From the NCBI GenBank assembly GCA_002869085.1, contig PKTQ01000352.1, positions 1 through 33,146 of the forward strand: a stretch of 33,146 nucleotides of DNA, written 5' to 3'. The notes below the pieces were generated by a model. It ran no database searches. It was not told where the DNA came from and saw only the letters and a list, made by a program, of their open reading frames with translations. Every line of letters begins with the position of its first letter. Positions within the stretch are counted from its first letter, which is position 1. Of this stretch, positions 1-8,567 are shown one piece after another. The DNA is from Hyphomicrobiales bacterium (GTDB taxonomy: Bacteria; Pseudomonadota; Alphaproteobacteria; Rhizobiales; BM303). The position numbers and the translations under genes were made by a program.

Positions 1-1
1 G

Positions 2-163
2 ATCAATATGGTGGTGGCGGCCCTGGCCGGCATTCTGGTGCCGCTGACCCTGGACAGATTCGGCATCGACCCGGCCATCGCCTCCAGCGTGTTCGTCACC
101 ACGGTCACCGATGTGATCGGCTTTTTCGCCTTTCTCGGCCTCGCCGCCGCCCTGCTGCTTTAG
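2..163 (+). CDS. mgtE: Magnesium transporter MgtE-like, C-terminal fragment (5' end outside window)
   Basis: Only the last 53 codons are present, in frame from base 2 to a TAG at 161-163. The peptide is almost wholly hydrophobic and holds two membrane segments. Between them is a short Asp-containing turn (FGIDPAIAS) followed by [15 protein letters not shown]. This matches the last two helices of MgtE/SLC41 Mg2+ channels, where the conserved Asp in TTVTD lies in the ion pore. In the family the missing part would hold cytoplasmic N and CBS domains that sense Mg2+; that part cannot be seen here. The family call is good for so short a piece, but the exact transporter type is less certain. Confidence 0.75.
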   Translation: MNMVVAALAGILVPLTLDRFGIDPAIASSVFVTTVTDVIGFFAFLGLAAALLL

Positions 164-206
164 GCTGCGTGCGTGCGTGCGGACCCTTTTATGGGCGGGA
201 AATCGC

Positions 207-235
207 TTGGGGGCACGGCAAAAGCTTCGTATAGA
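207..235 (+). promoter_or_regulatory. Candidate sigma70-type promoter for the acyl-CoA dehydrogenase gene
   Basis: TTGGGG at 207-212 and TATAGA at 230-235 are separated by 17 bases. The -10 ends about 75 bases before the ATG at 310. The rest of the gap 164-309 shows no other clear element. Pattern match only. Confidence 0.4.
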
Positions 236-309
236 TTGATCAGAAAAATCGGCCTTGCCTGGTCTTGCGCGACCGGCTTCAAAACAAGGCCGGATGGAGG
301 AGATTTCGC

Positions 310-1485
310 ATGAGCATACCCAATCATTACCCCAGTCTCGATTTCGGCCTCGGCGAGACCGCCGACATGCTGCGCGATGCCGTGCGCTCATTTGCCGATG
401 ACCGCATCGCGCCGCGCGCCGCCGAGATCGACGAGAGCAATAAATTCCCGCGCGATCTGTGGCCGCAATTGGGGGAGATGGGGCTGCTGGGCATCACGGT
501 GCCCGAGGAAATGGGCGGCTCGGGCATGGGCTATCTTGATCATGTGGTGGCGATGGAGGAGATCAGCCGCGCCTCGGCCTCGGTCGGCCTTTCTTACGGC
601 GCCCATTCCAATCTGTGCGTCAACCAGATCAAGCGCGCCGGCACCAAAGAACAACAGGCGCGCTATCTGCCCAAGCTGATTTCGGGCGAGCATGTGGGCG
701 CGCTGGCCATGTCGGAGCCCGGCGCGGGCTCGGATGTGGTGTCCATGAGCCTCAGGGCCGAAAAGAAGGGTGACCGCTATATCCTCAACGGCAACAAGAT
801 GTGGATCACCAACGGGCCGGAAGCCGAGACCCTGGTGGTCTATGCCAAGACCGATCCCAAGGCCGGCGCCAAAGGCATCACCACCTTCATCGTCGAGAAG
901 AGCTTTGCCGGCTTTTCCACCGCGCAGAAGCTCGACAAGCTCGGCATGCGCGGCTCGGATACCTGCGAGCTGGTGTTCCGGGACTGTGAGGTGCCGGAAG
1001 AGAATATGCTGGGCGAGCTCGGCGGCGGGGTGCGGGTGCTGATGTCCGGGCTCGATTATGAGCGGGCGGTGCTGTCGGCCGGCCCGCTCGGCATCATGCA
1101 GTCCTGCCTCGATGTGGTGCTGCCGCATCTGCATGACCGCAAGCAGTTCGGCCAGCCGATCGGCGAGTTCCAGCTCATGCAGGGCAAGCTGGCGGATATG
1201 TACACCACGCTGAGCGCGGCGCGGGCCTATGTCTATGCGGTGGCGCGGGCCTGCGATGAAGGCAAGACCTCGCGCAAGGACGCGGCCGGGGCGATCCTGT
1301 TCGCGGCCGAGAAGGCGACCTGGATGGCGCTGGAGGCGATCCAGGCGCTGGGCGGCACCGGCTATATCAATGAATCGCCGACCGGGCGGCTGCTGCGGGA
1401 CGCCAAGCTGTATGAGATTGGCGCCGGCACTTCGGAAATTCGCCGCTGGCTGATCGGCCGGGAACTGTTCGGCGAAACCGGCTGA
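310..1485 (+). CDS. liuA: Isovaleryl-CoA dehydrogenase (acyl-CoA dehydrogenase family)
   Basis: A 391-aa FAD flavoprotein predicted to oxidise isovaleryl-CoA to 3-methylcrotonyl-CoA in leucine breakdown, passing electrons to ETF. The ATG at 310 is chosen because GGAGGAG (296-302) sits 7 bases upstream; the frame stays open further upstream without a better start. The segment [12 protein letters not shown] (residues 95-106) is typical of isovaleryl-CoA dehydrogenases. The catalytic base is placed at Glu251 in GLDYERAVL, the position used by this subfamily rather than the C-terminal Glu of medium-chain enzymes. The MSEPGAGSD (134-142) and WITNG (165-169) flavin/substrate motifs and the ALGGTGY...RDAK region (346-366) are intact. 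The liu partners (methylcrotonyl-CoA carboxylase, methylglutaconyl hydratase) are not next to it: a convergent unrelated gene follows, so it appears to be transcribed alone. A related short branched-chain acyl-CoA dehydrogenase cannot be excluded. Confidence 0.88.
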   Translation: MSIPNHYPSLDFGLGETADMLRDAVRSFADDRIAPRAAEIDESNKFPRDLWPQLGEMGLLGITVPEEMGGSGMGYLDHVVAMEEISRASASVGLSYGAHSNLCVNQIKRAGTKEQQARYLPKLISGEHVGALAMSEPGAGSDVVSMSLRAEKKGDRYILNGNKMWITNGPEAETLVVYAKTDPKAGAKGITTFIVEKSFAGFSTAQKLDKLGMRGSDTCELVFRDCEVPEENMLGELGGGVRVLMSGLDYERAVLSAGPLGIMQSCLDVVLPHLHDRKQFGQPIGEFQLMQGKLADMYTTLSAARAYVYAVARACDEGKTSRKDAAGAILFAAEKATWMALEAIQALGGTGYINESPTGRLLRDAKLYEIGAGTSEIRRWLIGRELFGETG

Positions 1486-1565
1486 GCGGGCAGGCGCCAA
1501 GTTGAGACATTGATTCAAGTCAACCGCGTAACCGGGTGCGAATCTGATTCAGCCGGCCGGCGTAT

Positions 1566-2366
1566 CTACCCGTTATTGCTGGGTTTGTTCAGCCAGAAGG
1601 TATAGAGCAACTGGTTGATGTCGCGGTCGATTTCCTTCCAGTTGCCGAGGAGTGTGCGGCGGAAGCGATATTGCACCTCGACCTTGCCGTCCATCACCAT
1701 GTCCCGATAGCAATCGGCGGGCGCGACGCTGGCTCCGGTCTTGTCGCAATGGGCCAGAAACAGCCCGTCATGGGTGTCGGCGAAAAACAGGTCCTGATGG
1801 TCATAGCCGGAGCCTTGCTTCATCGCCTGCCGGGTCAGCCCATAAACCGTCTGCTCGGGCTTGCCGATGAAATAGGTGGGATAGATCTTCTCCAGCCGGG
1901 TGCGGGGCGACCAGATCCGCTCCGGCGCGGTCAGGTCCACATAGATGATCGGCGAGGAGGCGGTGCGGGAGGTGAAGGCCTCCTTGGCCTTTTCCGAATA
2001 GCCGGCCATTTCCGGCCATTTCACATAGAGCGAGATGCGCTTTTTCTCGCCGCCGCTACGCAGATGCTTGAAGCGCAGGAAATTCTCCGGGATCAACATC
2101 ACCACCTTGCCGACCGACAGGGCGGTGCGGGTGATGCTGGTGGTCTGGCGCTCATGGGGGTTGAAGAACGAGCTGACCGCCGGGCCGAAATAATAAAACA
2201 GCATCACCGCCAGCGGGATCACCAGCAGCATGACGGCGATGATGAAGAACCACACCACCGGATGGCGGGTCTCCTCGCCGGAAAAGTCAAAGCGGCTCCG
2301 GCTTTCGGGTTCATGCTGGGCCGAATTGAAATTCTGCTTATAAAAATCTCCCAACCGGGAAGGCAT
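1566..2366 (-). CDS. Conserved single-pass membrane protein of unknown function
   Basis: A 266-aa protein I do not recognise by function. Residues about 1-33 are polar and presumably cytoplasmic. A strong transmembrane helix follows at about 37-65 (VVWFFIIAVMLLVIPLAVMLFYYFG). The remaining 200 residues would be periplasmic: a mixed soluble domain rich in aromatic and charged residues with two Cys (near HCDKTG and ADCYRD) that could form a disulfide. There are no enzyme motifs. The gene is convergent with the acyl-CoA dehydrogenase and divergent from the 104-aa membrane protein, so it is probably a monocistron. It resembles uncharacterised proteins found in alphaproteobacteria; its role is not inferable from context. 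Confidence 0.75.
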   Translation of the reverse strand: MPSRLGDFYKQNFNSAQHEPESRSRFDFSGEETRHPVVWFFIIAVMLLVIPLAVMLFYYFGPAVSSFFNPHERQTTSITRTALSVGKVVMLIPENFLRFKHLRSGGEKKRISLYVKWPEMAGYSEKAKEAFTSRTASSPIIYVDLTAPERIWSPRTRLEKIYPTYFIGKPEQTVYGLTRQAMKQGSGYDHQDLFFADTHDGLFLAHCDKTGASVAPADCYRDMVMDGKVEVQYRFRRTLLGNWKEIDRDINQLLYTFWLNKPSNNG

Positions 2367-2489
2367 GGCGCGGTTCCGATCTTGCTATTGGGCGCTGACA
2401 GTAAAGCTTGAAACGTTAACCAAGACCACAAGTTTTTTGCGGCTGCCCCGGGTTTGTCTTGACCGGGCCGGGCCATTGCGGGCTTATGG

Positions 2490-2504
2490 TTAGTAAAAGG
2501 TTAA
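2490..2504 (+). promoter_or_regulatory. Weak candidate CtrA-like site in the divergent region
   Basis: TTAG-N7-TTAA at 2490-2504 departs by one base from the alphaproteobacterial CtrA consensus TTAA-N7-TTAA. It lies 41 bases before the ATG at 2546. A possible -35 (TTGACC, 2458-2463) lies just upstream. Such a short AT-rich pattern is not conclusive. Confidence 0.2.
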
Positions 2505-2545
2505 GGCTGCGGAACGCTGCGGCCCGCACCGGCAGGGGGGTGAAG

Positions 2546-2860
2546 ATGGCCGAGTTGATGACCATAGTGTTCAGTGTTGCCGCCGGTATTGTACTGGCCG
2601 GCCTGATCACCAGCGCCGTGGAACTGTTCATGGCGGAAAAGGCCGGATTCGGAATGCTGTTTTCAGGCAAGAGCGTGGCAAAGACCACGGCGATCACCCT
2701 GTTCCTGATGGTTTCCGGGCCATTGCTGCTGGCCCGCTACGGGCCCGAATTCTATCGCCGCCGCGAGCCGGTGGGCGTGTCGGTGGCGGCGGCCGGTTCG
2801 GCGTCCTGGGGCTTCGTGACCGGGCTTTTCTCGCTCAGCCTCTATTTGAATCTGGTATAA
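2546..2860 (+). CDS. Small integral membrane protein, unknown function
   Basis: A 104-aa hydrophobic protein. The ATG at 2546 is preferred over upstream in-frame starts because a purine-rich AGGGGGG tract lies just before it and the peptide then begins directly with a membrane segment (TIVFSVAAGIVLAGLITSAVEL, about residues 6-27). A second segment is at about 48-66 (TTAITLFLMVSGPLLLARY) and a third at about 82-102. A short basic loop (YRRREP) precedes the last helix. I do not recognise a characterised family. It ends 37 bases before the gamma-carbonic-anhydrase gene on the same strand and may be cotranscribed with it. Confidence 0.65.
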   Translation: MAELMTIVFSVAAGIVLAGLITSAVELFMAEKAGFGMLFSGKSVAKTTAITLFLMVSGPLLLARYGPEFYRRREPVGVSVAAAGSASWGFVTGLFSLSLYLNLV

Positions 2861-2897
2861 CCGGCTTTCACGGCCGAACAGGCAGGGGTACCAAGCC

Positions 2898-3425
2898 ATG
2901 ACACTCTATTCCCTGGGAGAGCTGACACCGCAATTGCCGGAAGAGGGGGCGTATTGGACAGCGCCCAATGCCTCGTTGATCGGCAATATCCGGCTGGAGC
3001 GCAATGCCAGCGTCTGGTTCGGGGCGGTGCTGCGCGGGGATATCGAACAGATTCTGATCGGGCCGGACAGCAATGTGCAGGACAATTGCGTCTGCCATAC
3101 CGACCGCAATTTTCCGCTCACCCTGGGGGCGGGGTGCACGGTGGGCCATAATGCGGTGCTGCATGGCTGCACGGTGGGCGACAATTCGCTGATCGGCATC
3201 GGCGCGACGGTCCTGAACGGGGCGGTAATCGGCAATAATTGCGTGATCGGAGCGCATGCGCTGATCCCCGAGGGGCGGGAAATCCCCGATAATTCGCTGG
3301 TGGTCGGCATGCCCGGGCGGGTGGTGCGCCAGCTCAAGGACGAGGATATCGAGCATTTGCGCTGGTCGGCGGCCCATTATGTGCGCCAATGGCGGAAATA
3401 TGCCGAAAACATGAAACAGGGGTAA
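2898..3425 (+). CDS. Gamma-carbonic anhydrase family protein (left-handed beta-helix)
   Basis: A 175-aa trimeric hexapeptide-repeat protein of the YrdA/PaaY/CaiE type. Repeats of the form [LIV]Gxxxx run from about residue 24 to 140, with the hallmark segments VWFGAVLRGD (39-48), DNCVCHTD (62-69) and VGHNAVLHGC (82-91). The three histidines that bind zinc in gamma-carbonic anhydrases match His67, His84 and His89. The C-terminal helix (about 145-173) is also typical. It could hydrate CO2, or act like PaaY as a thioesterase on dead-end CoA adducts; the sequence cannot decide. The start at 2898 follows AGGCAGGGG with usual spacing. It lies upstream of tatA, but the gap of 132 bases suggests separate transcription. 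Confidence 0.88.
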   Translation: MTLYSLGELTPQLPEEGAYWTAPNASLIGNIRLERNASVWFGAVLRGDIEQILIGPDSNVQDNCVCHTDRNFPLTLGAGCTVGHNAVLHGCTVGDNSLIGIGATVLNGAVIGNNCVIGAHALIPEGREIPDNSLVVGMPGRVVRQLKDEDIEHLRWSAAHYVRQWRKYAENMKQG

Positions 3426-3469
3426 GGCGGCGCGCCGGCACAATGTCATTGGCGGGCGGGCTGTAGAAG

Positions 3470-3498
3470 TTGCGGTGGCTTTATATTCTGTGCGATAG
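3470..3498 (+). promoter_or_regulatory. Candidate promoter of the tatABC operon
   Basis: TTGCGG (3470-3475) and CGATAG (3493-3498) are spaced by 17 bases, about 60 bases before tatA. Downstream, GGCAGG and CCTGCC form a short inverted repeat in the leader. Weak match to consensus. Confidence 0.28.
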
Positions 3499-3557
3499 TG
3501 CCGCCAATTCACGGCAGGGCGATTTCCTGCCCTAACGCGGTATGGGAGTAGACTTAA

Positions 3558-3791
3558 ATGGCGCCGAGTTGGATTCAGATTTTGATTGTTGTGGCCCTGC
3601 TGGTGCTGCTGTTCGGCCGAGGCAAGATTTCCGACCTGATGGGCGATGTGGCCAAGGGCATCAAGAGCTTCAAAAAAGGGATTGCCGAGGAAGAGCACGC
3701 GGACCGGTCGGAGGATGTCAAAACCATCGATGTGGACAAGAGCGAGCCGATCAACACATCCGACAAGACCGAAACCTCCACCAAGAGCTAA
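3558..3791 (+). CDS. tatA: Sec-independent (twin-arginine) translocase subunit TatA
   Basis: A 77-aa protein with the TatA layout: a short N-terminal transmembrane helix (about residues 5-19), the FGRGK hinge (19-23), an amphipathic helix ([19 protein letters not shown], 24-42) and a polar acidic tail. TatA polymerises to form the transient passage for folded proteins carrying an RR signal peptide. The start at 3558 has GGGAG about 10 bases upstream. It is first in a tatA-tatB-tatC operon; tatB follows after 43 bases. Confidence 0.93.
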   Translation: MAPSWIQILIVVALLVLLFGRGKISDLMGDVAKGIKSFKKGIAEEEHADRSEDVKTIDVDKSEPINTSDKTETSTKS

Positions 3792-3834
3792 ACCCCACGG
3801 GCAGCGCGGCTGCCGGTAATGTTGGATTTCGCTG

Positions 3835-4371
3835 ATGTTTGATCTGGGTTGGAGTGAAATGCTGCTTGTGGCGGCGGTGGCCGTCATCGTGGTGGGGCCG
3901 AAGGATCTGCCTCGGCTGATGCGCACCATCGGGCAGTTCGTGTCCAAGGCCAAGAGCATGGCCGGCGAGCTGCAGTCCCAGTTCATGGATATCGCCAATC
4001 AGTCCGAGCTTGATGACATCCGTAAATCGGTGAGCGATATCCCGCTGCAAAACCCGCTTGAGGATATCGACAAGGATCTGGCCCGGGCCACGGCGGGCGA
4101 GGGGATGAATTCGACCATTCACGATCTGGAAGAGCGTGATTCCGGCACGGCGGAGGTGGAATCGGACCCGGCCATGTCCGATGATTACGACGATCTGGAG
4201 GAATGGGACCAGCCGGCCGAAGTGGAGACCGCCACAACGCCGCCGGACGCCGCCCCTGAGCCCGCTACCGCGCCTGAGGCTTCTGAGCCCGCACCCAAGC
4301 CGGCCAAAACCAAGCCCGCGAAGACCAAGCCCGCCAAGGCCAAGCCGGCTCCGGAGGAAAGCGGGCCATGA
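3835..4371 (+). CDS. tatB: Twin-arginine translocase subunit TatB
   Basis: A 178-aa TatB: N-terminal segment FDLGWSEMLLVAAVAVIVVG (residues 2-21), the VGPKDLPRLMRTIGQ hinge and a longer amphipathic helix than TatA, ending near residue 55. TatB with TatC forms the receptor for twin-arginine signal peptides. The rest of the protein is an acidic linker (about 95-135) followed by a Pro/Ala/Lys tail with near-perfect KPAKTKPA repeats (about 155-172), likely disordered. Its stop overlaps the tatC start (ATGA at 4368-4371), which implies translational coupling. Confidence 0.93.
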   Translation: MFDLGWSEMLLVAAVAVIVVGPKDLPRLMRTIGQFVSKAKSMAGELQSQFMDIANQSELDDIRKSVSDIPLQNPLEDIDKDLARATAGEGMNSTIHDLEERDSGTAEVESDPAMSDDYDDLEEWDQPAEVETATTPPDAAPEPATAPEASEPAPKPAKTKPAKTKPAKAKPAPEESGP

Positions 4372-5180
4372 GCGAGCAGGACGCTGTGAACGAAGAAGAG
4401 GATTTGGATTCCTCCAAGGCGCCGCTGCTGGAGCATCTGGTTGAGTTGCGCTCGCGGCTGCTGAAATCGGTGCTTGCGGTCGGTGCGGCCTTTCTGGTCA
4501 GCTTCTATTTCGCCACCGATATCTTCAATCTGCTGCTGATCCCCTATGAACGCGCCGCCGGGGTCGATGCCAATATCGAGCTGATTTACACCGCGCCGCA
4601 GGAATATTTCTTCACCCAGTTGAAGATCGGCCTGTTCGGGGCGATGGTGCTGGCCTTTCCGATCATCGCCTCGCAGATCTATATGTTCGTGGCGCCGGGC
4701 CTGTATAAGAATGAACGCGGCGCCTTCATGCCGTTTCTGGTCGCCACGCCGATCCTTTTTTTCATGGGTGGGGCGCTGGTCTATTTCGTGGTGATGCCGG
4801 CGGCGATGATGTTCTTTCTCAGCATGGAACAGGCCGGGGGCCACGGCACCGCCTCGATCCAGCATCTGGCCAAGGTGGCGGATTATTTCGGGCTGATCAC
4901 CACGCTGATCCTGGCCTTCGGCTTCTGCTTCCAGCTACCGGTGCTGCTGACCCTGTTGGGGCGGGTCGGGCTCGTCACCAGCGCGGGGCTGAAAGCCAAG
5001 CGCAAATACGCGATTGTGGCCACTTTCGCCGCGGCGGCGTTTCTGACCCCGCCGGACCCGATCAGTCAGATCGGCCTCGCCATCCCCACTTTGCTGCTCT
5101 ATGAGCTGTCGATCCTGTCGGTGCGGATGATCGAGAAGAAGCGCGAGCGCGAGGAAGCCGAGCGCGACGCAGAGGTTTAA
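4368..5180 (+). CDS. tatC: Twin-arginine translocase subunit TatC
   Basis: A 270-aa polytopic protein with about six transmembrane helices. The TatC hallmark LLEHLVELRSRL lies at residues 20-31, just before helix 1, in the cytoplasmic region that contacts twin-arginine signal peptides. The FxFxxPxF-type segment appears as FCFQLPVLLTLLGRVGLV (about 184-201), and AAFLTPPDPISQ (about 223-234) is the conserved loop before the last helices. The C-terminus is a charged tail (EKKREREEAERDAEV). It ends the tat operon; a convergent L,D-transpeptidase gene lies 27 bases on, and no strong terminator is visible between them. Confidence 0.95.
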   Translation: MSEQDAVNEEEDLDSSKAPLLEHLVELRSRLLKSVLAVGAAFLVSFYFATDIFNLLLIPYERAAGVDANIELIYTAPQEYFFTQLKIGLFGAMVLAFPIIASQIYMFVAPGLYKNERGAFMPFLVATPILFFMGGALVYFVVMPAAMMFFLSMEQAGGHGTASIQHLAKVADYFGLITTLILAFGFCFQLPVLLTLLGRVGLVTSAGLKAKRKYAIVATFAAAAFLTPPDPISQIGLAIPTLLLYELSILSVRMIEKKREREEAERDAEV

Positions 5181-5207
5181 TTCTCGTCACACCGCTCCCG
5201 CCGGGCC

Positions 5208-5717
5208 CTAGGGTTTGATCTCAATCGGGGTGCCGTTCGGCACCGCCCGCCACAATTCCTCGATTTCCTCATCGGTGAGGGCGATGCAGCCATCGGTCCA
5301 GTCGACGACCCGGTGGGCGATGCCGATCCAGCCGTAACCGTTCGGCAGGCCGTGGATCATGATGTCGCCGCCGGGCGAAACCCCACGCTTTTTGGCGGCG
5401 CGCCGGTCCTGCCGGCTGGGATAGGAGATGTGCAGCGAGAGATGAAAGCGGCTTTTGGGGTTGCGGTAATCGATGCGGTATGTGCCCTCCGGCGTGCGCC
5501 GGTCGCCCTGCTGGCGTTTGGGGCCGACAGGCTCGCCGCCCAGCGCCACCCTGTAGCTTTTCAGGGGCGCGCCTTTTCGCATCAGGGTCAGGGTGCGCTC
5601 GGCCTTGGCAACGACGATCATATCGGCTTTTGCCCCCTCGGCCAGGGGCGCGGCCGGGGCGGGCCCGGCGGCAGCGATCATCAGCACCACCGGCAGGAAA
5701 GCCAGGAATTTGCGCAT
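5208..5717 (-). CDS. Periplasmic L,D-transpeptidase (YkuD domain), small single-domain type
   Basis: A 169-aa protein. The ATG at 5717 is chosen because it has a GGAG 9 bases upstream and directly yields a signal peptide (MRKFLAFLPVVLMIAAAGPAPA). A YkuD domain fills the rest: IVVAKAERTLTLMRKG at the start of the fold, His122 in IMIHGLP and the nucleophile Cys144 in DWTDGCIALT. In family terms it would form 3-3 peptidoglycan crosslinks or attach or release envelope proteins. The catalytic signature is TDGCIAL rather than the common SxGCxR, so the Arg after the Cys is missing; a subset of YkuD proteins shares this. There are no LysM or peptidoglycan-binding modules. Confidence 0.88.
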   Translation of the reverse strand: MRKFLAFLPVVLMIAAAGPAPAAPLAEGAKADMIVVAKAERTLTLMRKGAPLKSYRVALGGEPVGPKRQQGDRRTPEGTYRIDYRNPKSRFHLSLHISYPSRQDRRAAKKRGVSPGGDIMIHGLPNGYGWIGIAHRVVDWTDGCIALTDEEIEELWRAVPNGTPIEIKP

Positions 5718-5951
5718 CGGTGAGAACTCCATTAAGGGGCGGGCCGGCAAGAAGTCTTCTATTGCAAGCTGACAGGGGAATGGGGCGATTTTCAGGTTTG
5801 AGCCTGTTTCGTCCAAGTGAGTCCAATTCAACGCGCTATGCTCTAAAACATTGGGCCTTTGCCCTCCAATGGGTTATAAATTGCTCGATTTCGCCCTGTT
5901 CCGATTCAATCTCGGGGCGGCGGGGCCGGGTCGTGGTTTGGTTTTACCGAT

Positions 5952-6028
<77 letters not shown>

Positions 6029-6119
6029 TCGGCCCTGAACCTGCGGGTCCGGCAAGCGAAGAGGGTGGAATTGGCCAGGCCGCCGGCTGAGCGGGCAGCA
6101 CAGGACAAGGGAGCACAAC

Positions 6120-6425
6120 ATGGCAGCACGAATATACCGTCCGGCAAAAACGGCAATGCAGTCAGGCGAGGGGCGCAGCAAATCCTGGGTGCTGGAATAT
6201 GAGCCGGAAAGCGCACGCCGGATCGAGCCTCTGATGGGCTGGACCAGCTCCGACGATCAGAAATCCCAGATTCGGATCAAATTCGCCACCCGCCAGGAAG
6301 CGGTTGATTATGCTCGCAAGCAGGGGATCGCCTATTCGCTGACCGAACCCCATGCGCGGCGGCGCAAGCCCAAAGCCTATGCGGATAATTTCCGTACCGA
6401 CCGGACCAAACCCTGGACCCATTAA
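6120..6425 (+). CDS. Complex I accessory subunit, NDUFS4/18-kDa family
   Basis: A 101-aa soluble protein of the ETC complex I subunit family, the bacterial counterpart of mitochondrial NDUFS4. Typical features are the N-terminal ARIYRPAKTAMQSG, KSWVLEYEP, MGWTSSDD and the C-terminal RRRKPKAYADNF. It is expected to bind the peripheral arm of NADH:quinone oxidoreductase and stabilise the NADH-dehydrogenase module. In alphaproteobacteria the gene usually lies apart from the nuo operon, often near a tRNA, as here. Its TAA shares four bases (TTAA, 6422-6425) with the stop of the convergent gene. Confidence 0.9.
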   Translation: MAARIYRPAKTAMQSGEGRSKSWVLEYEPESARRIEPLMGWTSSDDQKSQIRIKFATRQEAVDYARKQGIAYSLTEPHARRRKPKAYADNFRTDRTKPWTH

Positions 6426-7045
6426 ATCTCGTTGGACAAGGTGCCTGACGTATCGCTGCGCCAGTCATACTCCATCTGCCGGGCGACCGCCTCGGCCAGC
6501 TCGCCCCCTTCAAGGCGGCGGATGAGATGCAGCGACATGTCGATGCCCGCCGAAATGCCGCCCGAGGTGACGATGTCGCGTTCATCGACCCAGGTTTGAT
6601 CGCGCATCACCGTGATGTCCGGATATTGGCGCTGCAAATCATCAATGTCCTCCCAATGGGTGGTGGCCTTGCGGCCGGCCAGCAGACCGGCCTTGGCCAG
6701 CAGGAAGGCGCCGGTACATATTGACGCTGTTAACATTGAGCCATCATGGGCGCGGGCGATCCAGTCGATCACCCCGGGGCGGGCGCATATGTGCGCGACC
6801 ACGCCGCCGGGGACGATCAGGATGTCGATGGGCGGCGCGGTGCTGAAATCATGCGAGGGTAAGAAGCGATAACCGCCGCGCGCGGTAATGGCGCCGGGGC
6901 TTTCAGCGATGGTCAGCACCTCGAAGGGCGGCGGCGTTCCCGCCCGCTCCGCCAGCCGATTGGCGACAGAGAACACCTCGAACGGGCCGCCGAGATCAAG
7001 CACCTCGATCTCATCGAAAACGAATATGCCGACCGTTCTGCTCAT
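6422..7045 (-). CDS. DJ-1/PfpI superfamily protein, isonitrile-hydratase-like
   Basis: A 207-aa class-I glutamine-amidotransferase-like fold. The nucleophile elbow is Cys110 in TASICTGAFLLAKAGLLAGRK; ATTHW and TSGGISAGIDMSLHL follow, matching the pattern of Pseudomonas isonitrile hydratase (InhA) and the N-terminal domain of GlxA-type AraC regulators. Asp17 (EVLDLGGP) aligns with the acidic residue next to the InhA active site. No DNA-binding domain follows, so an enzyme is more likely than a regulator. The natural substrate is unknown: isonitrile hydration is an inference from family resemblance, and another small-molecule hydratase or deglycase is possible. It converges on the NDUFS4 gene with a 4-base overlap at the stops. 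Confidence 0.82.
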   Translation of the reverse strand: MSRTVGIFVFDEIEVLDLGGPFEVFSVANRLAERAGTPPPFEVLTIAESPGAITARGGYRFLPSHDFSTAPPIDILIVPGGVVAHICARPGVIDWIARAHDGSMLTASICTGAFLLAKAGLLAGRKATTHWEDIDDLQRQYPDITVMRDQTWVDERDIVTSGGISAGIDMSLHLIRRLEGGELAEAVARQMEYDWRSDTSGTLSNEI

Positions 7046-7115
7046 TATGCGTGTTGTAAGGCTCCGGGCTCAGTGCGCCCATGGTTTCGGCAAAGCCCCG
7101 CCGGATTCAGCGCCC

Positions 7116-7304
7116 CTAATGCCCCTTGCGCTGGCAGGCTGATTTGCCGTGACAGCCGCAATCCTTGCCGCAGCCGCCGCCTTCCTCGCGCGCCGGGCCG
7201 AATTCGGGATGGGCCTCGGCGAAACGCCGCGACAGGCTCTGCACCGCCAGCCAGCCGATCAGCAGGAAGGGAATGAAGGTTGCGGCGATCAGATAGTCAG
7301 TCAT
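7116..7304 (-). CDS. Small membrane protein with Cys-rich C-terminus, cotranscribed with hemB
   Basis: A 62-aa protein. Residues 3-23 form one transmembrane helix (DYLIAATFIPFLLIGWLAVQS). A basic/acidic linker follows, then a compact Cys/Gly/His/Lys tail (GGGCGKDCGCHGKSAC, about residues 42-57) with four Cys and one His, a plausible metal or Fe-S ligand set. It begins 27 bases after the hemB stop on the same strand, so it is probably the second gene of a hemB operon. The shape recalls FeoB-associated Cys-rich membrane proteins, but no feoAB genes are nearby and that link is only an analogy. It also has a non-coding-looking gap (7046-7115) before the next gene. Confidence 0.7.
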   Translation of the reverse strand: MTDYLIAATFIPFLLIGWLAVQSLSRRFAEAHPEFGPAREEGGGCGKDCGCHGKSACQRKGH

Positions 7305-7331
7305 GGCGTGTCTCTTGCGTACCGGGCGGCT

Positions 7332-8381
<1,050 letters not shown>

Positions 8382-8422
8382 CTAAACTCCCCGCTGCTGC
8401 CTCCGGCCGCGCCAGGCCGCCC

Positions 8423-8459
8423 GCTGCGGTTTATCGCAGCTTGTTCCTGACAGGACAAG
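8423..8459. promoter_or_regulatory. Two adjacent hairpins between hemB and icmF
   Basis: GCTGCG/CGCAGC (8423-8428 and 8435-8440, 6-base loop) is followed at once by CTTGTTCCT/AGGACAAG (8440-8448 and 8452-8459, one bulge). Neither is followed by a T run in either direction, so they do not look like terminators. They lie 48-84 bases upstream of hemB and could sit in its leader. Confidence 0.35.
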
Positions 8460-8478
8460 TGCCGGATGCGCTGAGGAC

Positions 8479-8507
8479 TTGACGCTTGATCCGGCTCAGT
8501 TTCTTAT
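8479..8507 (+). promoter_or_regulatory. Candidate sigma70-type promoter of icmF
   Basis: TTGACG (8479-8484) is followed after 17 bases by TCTTAT (8502-8507), about 60 bases upstream of the chosen icmF start. No B12-box-like sequence was seen in the 8376-8567 gap. Confidence 0.45.
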
Positions 8508-8567
8508 CATGCCGGCGCGATGGGAATAAAGAGGCATAAAGGCTTAATCCGGGCCCGAGGGAAGACA

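Noticed and set aside
388-1518. 376-residue frame opposite isovaleryl-CoA dehydrogenase
   Set aside because: Shadow of a gene with all catalytic motifs on the other strand; no ribosome-binding site or recognisable domain.
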